Below are positions 1 through 3,658 of a DNA stretch of 6,338 nt, piece after piece; the first letter of the stretch is position 1; each line of letters starts with the position of its first letter. A model generated the notes under the pieces. It ran no database searches. It was not told the DNA's origin and worked only from the letters and a program-made list of their open reading frames with translations. The translations under genes were made by a program, and so were the position numbers. The stretch spans positions 1-6,338 of the forward strand of contig DVJK01000192.1 of NCBI GenBank assembly GCA_018716795.1, written 5' to 3'. The stretch comes from Candidatus Scatomorpha merdipullorum (GTDB lineage Bacteria > Bacillota > Clostridia > Oscillospirales > Oscillospiraceae).

Positions 1-384
1 GCTGTCGTCAGGGCCTATCGGCACGCTCGGGTCAATCATCTGCGGTATGCGCAGCATTATGGAGCGGAGCTTCTCGTTCAGCTCGGCCTCCTGCGCCTCG
101 AGCTCGCTGAGGCGGTCGGCTTGGGCCTTGACCTTGGCCTTTACTTCTTCGGCCTCGGCCAGCTTGCTCGGGTCCTTCTTGGCCTGGCCCATGAGTTTAC
201 CGACCTCCTTGGAGAGGGCGTTGCGCTGTGCGCGCAGCTCGCTGGCCTCTGTTATCGCCGCGCGGGCCATCGCGTCGAGCTGTATGACCTCGTCGACCAG
301 GGGCAGCTTTTCGTCCTGGAATTTCTTCTTTATGTTTTCCTTCACCGCGTCCGGGTTTTCGCGGACAAATTTGATGTCAAGCAT
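1..384 (-). CDS. serS: Seryl-tRNA synthetase, N-terminal part (cut by window edge)
   Basis: Charges tRNA-Ser (and tRNA-Sec) with serine in the cytoplasm. Only the first 128 residues are present; the gene runs off the left edge. The protein begins MLDIKFVRENPDAVKENIKK, the usual start of bacterial SerRS. What follows is highly charged and rich in Ala, Glu and Lys (about residues 30-105), as expected for the long antiparallel coiled-coil arm that grips the tRNA. The linker then reads IPQMIDPSVPIGPDDS, matching the family's 'P...PSVP.G.D' stretch just before the catalytic domain. The class II catalytic motifs lie outside the window. The ATG at 384..382 is preceded by GAGAGGG (398..392) with a 7-nt spacer. 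Only 17 bp separate it from the parB stop, so it is very probably cotranscribed with parA-parB. Confidence 0.95.
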   Translation of the reverse strand, partial: MLDIKFVRENPDAVKENIKKKFQDEKLPLVDEVIQLDAMARAAITEASELRAQRNALSKEVGKLMGQAKKDPSKLAEAEEVKAKVKAQADRLSELEAQEAELNEKLRSIMLRIPQMIDPSVPIGPDDS

Positions 385-391
385 GTGTTTT

Positions 392-398
392 CCCTCTC
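392..398 (-). promoter_or_regulatory. Ribosome binding site of serS
   Basis: GAGAGGG lies 7 nt before the serS ATG. It sits in the 17-bp gap after the parB stop codon, with no room for a terminator, which supports one parA-parB-serS transcript. Confidence 0.7.
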
Positions 399-401
399 AG
401 T

Positions 402-1262
402 TTAAGTATTTTCGAGCGCGGCGAGCATGGCGATAAGCCTTTCGCGGTCGTCTGCTCCGTAGTATTCAAGCGTTATTTTTCCTCGCCTGCCGTTCTCCGT
501 GAGCTTCACCCTGCGGCCCAGCGCCTTTTCAAGCCGCTTCGTCACCTCGGCGGCGTAGTCTACGCGCAGCTCGTCCTCCGGCTTTTCCGGCTTCGGCTCG
601 CGCATCAGCTTCGCAGCCAGCTGCTCCGTGCGCCGGACGGAGAGACCGTTCGCGATAACGGCGCGCGCCGCCTCTATCTGCGCCTCCTCGGGTTTTACGC
701 CCACGAGCGCGCGGGCGTGTCCGGCCGAGAGCAGGCCCTGCTCGATGAACTGCTGCACCTCAGGCGCGAGCGAGAGGAGCCTCAGCGCGTTCGTCACCGC
801 CGGACGCGACTTCCCGACGCGCTTCGCCGCCTCGTCCTGTGTGAGCCCGTAGGTCTCGAGCAGCGTCTTATAGCCCTGCGCCTCTTCTATCGGGTTCAAA
901 TCCTCGCGCTGGAGATTCTCGACCAGCGCCAGCTCGGTCGCGAGCCTGTCGTCCGCCTCTATGACGCGCACGGGCAGCTCGGTCAGGCCTGCCAGCCTCG
1001 CCGCGCGCCAGCGGCGCTCGCCCGCGATTATCTGATAGTAGCCGCTTTCAAGCCGACGCACGGTTATCGGCTGTATCAGCCCGTACTCGGCTATGGATTC
1101 CGCCAGCTCCTGCAGGCTCGCCTCGTCGAAGCTGACTCGCGGCTGGTCTTCACGCGGCTCCACGCGCGATATCGGAAGCGTCCTTATATCGCCCTCGGCC
1201 TCGCGCTCCGCCTCTCCGAAGAGGGCGTTGAGGCCGGTTCCAAGGCCCTTTTTTGCTGACAT
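402..1262 (-). CDS. parB: Chromosome partitioning protein ParB (Spo0J family)
   Basis: CTP-dependent DNA clamp that loads at parS, spreads along DNA, stimulates ParA ATPase and recruits SMC to the origin region. It has 286 residues, normal for chromosomal ParB. The N-terminal tail (KKGLGTGLNALFG, residues 4-16) is the ParA-stimulating segment; family members usually have Arg or Lys where this one has Thr9. The ParB/Srx domain covers about 25-120, with the CTP-binding GERRWRAA motif at 81-88 and ENLQREDLNPIEEA at 115-128. A helix-turn-helix for parS lies near 140-163 (LTQDEAAKRVGKSRPAVTNAL), followed by SAGHARAL at 179-186. A charged linker (about 218-232) leads to the C-terminal dimerisation domain. 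The start lies 1 bp after the parA stop, so translational coupling is likely. Its binding sites, three parS copies, lie upstream of parA. The family assignment is certain. Confidence 0.97.
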   Translation of the reverse strand: MSAKKGLGTGLNALFGEAEREAEGDIRTLPISRVEPREDQPRVSFDEASLQELAESIAEYGLIQPITVRRLESGYYQIIAGERRWRAARLAGLTELPVRVIEADDRLATELALVENLQREDLNPIEEAQGYKTLLETYGLTQDEAAKRVGKSRPAVTNALRLLSLAPEVQQFIEQGLLSAGHARALVGVKPEEAQIEAARAVIANGLSVRRTEQLAAKLMREPKPEKPEDELRVDYAAEVTKRLEKALGRRVKLTENGRRGKITLEYYGADDRERLIAMLAALENT

Positions 1263-1263
1263 G

Positions 1264-2019
1264 TCACTCCTCCCTCTTCAAAAACTCCGCCGCGAGATGC
1301 AGGTAGGCCCTGCTGCCCCGCGACATCCTGTCGTATTTTATAACCGGCTGGCCATGGCTCGGGCTCTCCGCAATGCGCACGGCGCGCGGTATCCGCGTCT
1401 TGTAGACCGCTGTTCCGAAGAAGTTCTGCACCTCCTGCGCCACCTGCTCCGAGAAATTCGTGCGGGAGTCGTACATGGTCAGGACTATCCCCTGCACCTC
1501 GAGCTTGGGATTGAAGCTGCGCTTCGTGAGCTTTATCGTGGTCATCAGGTCGGCTATGCCCTCGAGCGCGTAGTACTCGCACTGCACGGGTATCAGCACG
1601 CTGTCCGCCGCGGCCAGGGCGTTGATGGTCAGGAGCTCGAGCGAGGGAGGGCAGTCGATGAATATGTAATCGTACTTCTCCTTCGCCGGAAGCAGGGCCG
1701 TTTTGAGCACGAACTCCCGCGACTCCATGTCCACCAGCTCCACCGTCGCGCCCGAGAGCTCACGGTTCGAGGGCAGCACGTCGCCGTAGGGCGTGCTCTC
1801 GACGCATTCCGCCAGCGAGGTGCCGCGTATCAGGAGGTCGTATACGTTCGGCTCCCTGTCCTTGGGGACGCCCATGCCGGAGGTACTGTTGCCCTGCGGG
1901 TCGCAGTCCGCGAGCAGGACCTTCCGGTTCCGCTTCGCCAGGGCGGCGGCGAGGTTTATGCAGGTCGTAGTCTTGCCCACGCCGCCCTTCTGGTTTGCGA
2001 CGGCGATTATCTTGCCCAT
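1264..2019 (-). CDS. parA: Chromosome partitioning ATPase ParA (Soj family)
   Basis: Cytoplasmic ATPase that binds DNA non-specifically as an ATP dimer and is released by ParB; in Bacillus the orthologue Soj also affects DnaA and sporulation. It has 251 residues, typical of the chromosomal short form with no N-terminal regulatory HTH. The deviant Walker A motif KGGVGKTT is at 11-18, with signature Lys11 and catalytic Lys16. The A' box LLADCDPQGNST is at 35-46, Walker B FIDCPPSL at 120-127 (Asp122), and the conserved tail motif PRAVRIAESPSHGQPV at 211-226. The ATG at 2019 follows GGGGTGAG, and a promoter with an extended -10 lies about 35 bp upstream. It leads the parA-parB-serS operon, directly downstream of a parS array, which suggests autoregulation by ParB and ParA. 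Confidence 0.97.
   Translation of the reverse strand: MGKIIAVANQKGGVGKTTTCINLAAALAKRNRKVLLADCDPQGNSTSGMGVPKDREPNVYDLLIRGTSLAECVESTPYGDVLPSNRELSGATVELVDMESREFVLKTALLPAKEKYDYIFIDCPPSLELLTINALAAADSVLIPVQCEYYALEGIADLMTTIKLTKRSFNPKLEVQGIVLTMYDSRTNFSEQVAQEVQNFFGTAVYKTRIPRAVRIAESPSHGQPVIKYDRMSRGSRAYLHLAAEFLKREE
1268..1273 (-). promoter_or_regulatory. Ribosome binding site of parB inside the end of parA
   Basis: GGAGGA lies within the last codons of parA, 5 nt before the parB ATG. The parA TGA and parB ATG are separated by one base (TGA-C-ATG), a typical arrangement for coupled translation with balanced ParA and ParB output. Confidence 0.8.
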
Positions 2020-2022
2020 TTT

Positions 2023-2030
2023 CTCACCCC
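2023..2030 (-). promoter_or_regulatory. Ribosome binding site of parA
   Basis: GGGGTGAG ends 3 nt before the parA ATG. It is only a partial match to AGGAGGTG but is the one purine-rich stretch at the right distance. Confidence 0.55.
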
Positions 2031-2054
2031 ACTTGCTCTTTGTCTTGTGCGGAC

Positions 2055-2083
2055 ATTATATCACAGCCGGCGCCCTGCTTCAA
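2055..2083 (-). promoter_or_regulatory. Sigma-A-type promoter of the parA-parB-serS operon
   Basis: On the minus strand a -35 box TTGAAG (2083..2078, four of six consensus bases) and a perfect -10 TATAAT (2060..2055) are separated by 17 bp. TGA directly before the -10 makes it an extended -10 (TGnTATAAT). Transcription would begin near 2048, giving a 5' leader of about 30 nt. The nearest parS palindrome ends 2 bp upstream of the -35 box, so bound ParB would touch RNA polymerase. Confidence 0.8.
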
Positions 2084-2085
2084 CA

Positions 2086-2101
2086 GGTTTCACGTGAAAC
2101 A
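2086..2101. promoter_or_regulatory. parS site 1 (closest to the parA promoter)
   Basis: GGTTTCACGTGAAACA contains the full 14-bp palindrome GTTTCACGTGAAAC of the Bacillus parS consensus (TGTTTCACGTGAAACA). It matches 15 of 16 consensus positions. Its centre lies 31 bp from that of site 2, and it ends 2 bp from the -35 box of the parA promoter. Confidence 0.97.
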
Positions 2102-2116
2102 CGTGAATTCGCCTTC

Positions 2117-2132
2117 CGTTTCACGTGAAACG
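2117..2132. promoter_or_regulatory. parS site 2 (middle)
   Basis: CGTTTCACGTGAAACG is a perfect 16-bp palindrome with the complete 14-bp parS core. It matches 14 of 16 positions of the Bacillus consensus; the two outermost bases differ but still pair. Its centre is 31 bp from the centres of both neighbours. Confidence 0.97.
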
Positions 2133-2147
2133 CGAAACCAGCGCGGA

Positions 2148-2163
2148 GGTTTCACGTGAAACC
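2148..2163. promoter_or_regulatory. parS site 3 (abuts the gpr stop codon)
   Basis: GGTTTCACGTGAAACC is a perfect 16-bp palindrome with the complete 14-bp parS core. Its last base is also the last base of the gpr TAG stop codon. The three parS copies fill the space from the parA -35 box to the end of gpr. Confidence 0.97.
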
Positions 2164-3005
2164 TAGCCCTTGAGCATGTCTATGTCCGCGACGCTCAGGC
2201 CCTCGTGCAGCGCGAGGTTGACGGCGTAGCCGATAAGCTTCGCCAGCGAGCGGACGGAGGCGTCAATGTCGCGGGGCGTGACGAACATGCCCTTCGCGGC
2301 CTCGTCCTCGCAGAAGGCCGAGGCGTCGACCACCGTCGGCACGCCGAGCGCGAGCACGGGGACGCCCAGCGTCTCGCGCGAGATGGACGCCCTGTCGTTG
2401 CCGACGCCGGAGCCGGGCACGATGCCTGCGTCGCTGAGCTGCACGGTGGAGCAGAGGCGATCGAGCGAGGCGGCGGCAAGGGCGTCGACGGCTATGACCT
2501 GCGCGGGCCGGACGCGCTCGCAGGCGGATTTAATGAGCTCCGCGCTCTCTATCCCGGTCGAGCCAAGGACGCCGGGGCGTATACAGCAGACGGGGGAGAG
2601 GCCGGCGAGGGCCTCGGGCATGGCTGTCTTGAGATGCCGCGTGGCCAAAACGTACTCCAGCGCCAGCGGCCCGACCGCGTCGGGTGTCATCGCCGCGTTG
2701 CCGAGCCCTGCCGCCAGTGTAAGCCCGCCCGGCTCGGGAAGGAGGCCGCGGATGAGCCCCGCCAGAGTCTCGGCCCCGTCGCCGAAGGCCTCCGGCCGCC
2801 GCTCCGCCAGCGCGCGCGAGGAGAGGGTTATATAGCTGCCGATAGGTTTACATAACTTTGCAGCGCCCCGCTCGTCAAGGATGTCGACCCGGGTTATATC
2901 GAAGCCGCGCTCGCTCCACTCGCCGGCGGAGACGCCGGGCAGCTCGCCGGAGCCGCTGCGCTCGCGCATTTCGGCGGCCAGGTCTGTGCGGAATTTGGCA
3001 GTCAT
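2163..3005 (-). CDS. gpr: Germination protease (GPR endopeptidase, peptidase family A25)
   Basis: Made in the forespore as a zymogen; after self-cleavage it degrades the small acid-soluble spore proteins during germination. Family signatures in order: FRTDLAAE (5-12), KPIGSYITL (53-61), AAGLGNAAMTPDAVGP (98-113), ATRHL (121-125), PGVLGSTGIESAELI (144-158), VIAVDALAA (170-178), GIVPGSGVGNDR (194-205), ETLGVPVLALGVPTVVDA (211-228), FVTPRDID (241-248). Asp109 and Asp174 probably match the two essential aspartates known in Bacillus megaterium GPR. The protein is 280 residues against roughly 370 in Bacillus; it lacks the long segment those enzymes carry between PTVVDA and VTP. In-frame ATGs upstream (3080, 3152) would give longer proteins, but they lie beyond the candidate forespore promoter. 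The ATG at 3005 has its own ribosome binding site and leaves FRTDLA near the N-terminus as in the family. It is divergent from rpsT. Confidence 0.95.
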   Translation of the reverse strand: MTAKFRTDLAAEMRERSGSGELPGVSAGEWSERGFDITRVDILDERGAAKLCKPIGSYITLSSRALAERRPEAFGDGAETLAGLIRGLLPEPGGLTLAAGLGNAAMTPDAVGPLALEYVLATRHLKTAMPEALAGLSPVCCIRPGVLGSTGIESAELIKSACERVRPAQVIAVDALAAASLDRLCSTVQLSDAGIVPGSGVGNDRASISRETLGVPVLALGVPTVVDASAFCEDEAAKGMFVTPRDIDASVRSLAKLIGYAVNLALHEGLSVADIDMLKG

Positions 3006-3015
3006 AGTGTGCCGG

Positions 3016-3023
3016 CCCCTTTC
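3016..3023 (-). promoter_or_regulatory. Ribosome binding site deciding the gpr start
   Basis: GAAAGGGG lies 10 nt before the ATG at 3005 and between the forespore promoter and that ATG. It supports the 280-residue form over longer in-frame alternatives. Confidence 0.6.
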
Positions 3024-3038
3024 AAACACAAGATGCTG

Positions 3039-3069
3039 TATATTCTCCGCAGCCCGGGCGCGGATATGC
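3039..3069 (-). promoter_or_regulatory. Candidate sigma-F/sigma-G forespore promoter of gpr
   Basis: On the minus strand GCATA (3069..3065) matches the sigma-F/sigma-G -35 pattern (GYATA/GHATR). After exactly 16 bp comes GGAGAATATA (3048..3039), which fits the sigma-F -10 pattern GGnnAnAHTR at all but one fixed position. It also partly resembles the sigma-G -10 (CATWHTA). The transcript would begin near 3032, giving a leader of about 27 nt that contains the ribosome binding site. In Bacillus subtilis gpr is known to be read by sigma-F and sigma-G. The consensus patterns are recalled from the literature, not computed here. Confidence 0.6.
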
Positions 3070-3099
3070 AAATTCCTCATATGAAAAGAGAAAAAACTC

Positions 3100-3128
3100 T
3101 TGATTTTTGTCCGTGCGAATGGTAAAAT
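3100..3128 (+). promoter_or_regulatory. Sigma-A-type promoter of rpsT
   Basis: TTGATT (3100..3105) and TAAAAT (3123..3128) are spaced by 17 bp; four of six and five of six bases match the consensus. An A-tract (3090..3096) just upstream could act as an UP-like element. The start would be near 3135, about 50 nt before the ATG. A second, perfect TATAAT at 3144..3149 has no recognisable -35 and is less likely. Confidence 0.75.
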
Positions 3129-3162
3129 AACAGTCCGTGAACGTATAATCACGTAATTTTAT

Positions 3163-3181
3163 AGGAGGAGGTGGCAAGGAG
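3163..3181 (+). promoter_or_regulatory. Double Shine-Dalgarno region of rpsT
   Basis: AGGAGGAGGTGG (3163..3174) contains a full anti-16S match AGGAGGTG ending 11 nt before the ATG. A second AAGGAG (3176..3181) ends only 3 nt before it. The first is probably the working site given the usual spacing. Confidence 0.8.
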
Positions 3182-3184
3182 AAT

Positions 3185-3448
3185 ATGCCCAATATCAAGT
3201 CCGCTATGAAGCGTGACGCCAAGAGCAAGGTGGAGAACGCCCGCAACCGCGCGCAGAAGACCGCGCTCAAGACCGTCATGAAGAAGTTCGACGCGGCAGT
3301 CGCCGAGGGTAACAAGGAGGCAGCTGCCGGCACCTATAAAGTTGCTGTCAAGTCCGTCGACCGCGCCGCGGCCAAGGGACTTATCCACAAGAACAACGCC
3401 GCGCACAAGAAGAGCGCCATGACTCAGAAGCTCAACTCCATGGCCTGA
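3185..3448 (+). CDS. rpsT: 30S ribosomal protein S20
   Basis: Primary 16S rRNA binding protein of the small subunit. The 87 residues match the usual length. It starts MPNIKSAMKRDAKSKVENARN, the classic S20 N-terminus, and stays strongly basic and helical throughout. The C-terminal part AAKGLIHKNNAAHKKSAMTQKLNSM (about 62-86) is the conserved 'GLIHKNKAARKKSRL' region. There are no cysteines, aromatics are almost absent, and codon choice is C/G-ending, as for a highly expressed gene. It is divergent from gpr, as in Bacillus subtilis, and convergent with the SLH nucleotidase gene, with which it shares a bidirectional terminator. Confidence 0.98.
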   Translation: MPNIKSAMKRDAKSKVENARNRAQKTALKTVMKKFDAAVAEGNKEAAAGTYKVAVKSVDRAAAKGLIHKNNAAHKKSAMTQKLNSMA

Positions 3449-3516
3449 GCGAAGCGAGCGCACGACGGCAAAATTTCGCAGCCTCCCGCCTATGGTGACG
3501 GGCGAGGCGCCGCGAA

Positions 3517-3556
3517 CACGAAGGAGCCCAGGTCTGATGACCGGGGCTCCTTCGTG
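3517..3556. repeat. Long perfect hairpin downstream of rpsT
   Basis: CACGAAGGAGCCC (3517..3529) pairs perfectly over 13 bp with GGGCTCCTTCGTG (3544..3556). Inside, after one A-G mismatch, GGTC (3531..3534) pairs with GACC (3539..3542) around a TGAT loop. No T-run follows on either strand, so it is not a standard terminator. It lies in the probable 3' untranslated region of rpsT and may protect the mRNA end or be a small structured RNA; its role is unknown. Confidence 0.8.
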
Positions 3557-3586
3557 CGTCTAGTATACTTCCTCCGCGCGGCGGAG

Positions 3587-3617
3587 AAAAAGACCGGTCC
3601 TCAGACCGGCCTTTTTT
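3587..3617. terminator. Bidirectional rho-independent terminator between rpsT and the nucleotidase gene
   Basis: GACCGGTC (3592..3599 with the leading G) and GACCGGCC (3604..3611) form a GC-rich stem around a CTCA loop, with one A-C mismatch. Five A's precede it and six T's follow, so each strand ends in a T-run. It serves rpsT from the left and, 42 bp after the stop codon, the SLH nucleotidase from the right. A small hairpin CTCCGC-GCG-GCGGAG (3572..3586) sits directly beside it. Confidence 0.85.
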
Positions 3618-3658
3618 CATTGAATTAAGCTGTGCTTTTATCCCCTTGCGATGCCGCT

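Noticed and set aside
47..436. Plus-strand open frames opposite serS
   Set aside because: Ser/Ala-rich shadow translations; the minus strand gives a clear SerRS N-terminus with its own ribosome binding site.
1093..2097. Long plus-strand open frame opposite parB and parA
   Set aside because: It is a by-product of GC-rich codon use in parA and parB; the translation is Arg-rich, has no recognisable domain and lacks a ribosome binding site.
2086..2163. parS palindromes as transcription terminators for gpr
   Set aside because: The stems could form in RNA but no T-run follows any of them, and the sequence is an exact match to the ParB site.
3144..3149. Perfect TATAAT as the main rpsT promoter
   Set aside because: No acceptable -35 box at 16-18 bp and no extended -10; TTGATT-17-TAAAAT just upstream is a better pair.
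3006..3152. N-terminal extension of gpr from ATG at 3152 or 3080
   Set aside because: The candidate forespore promoter, its expected start near 3032 and a ribosome binding site all lie downstream of these ATGs. The extension matches nothing in the GPR family.
3022..3463. Minus-strand open frames over rpsT
   Set aside because: They overlap the certain rpsT gene, lack family similarity and have no ribosome binding site.
3449..3586. A small protein gene or riboswitch between rpsT and its terminator
   Set aside because: No frame with a start, a ribosome binding site and plausible composition was seen, and no known riboswitch core was recognised; only the hairpins are supported.
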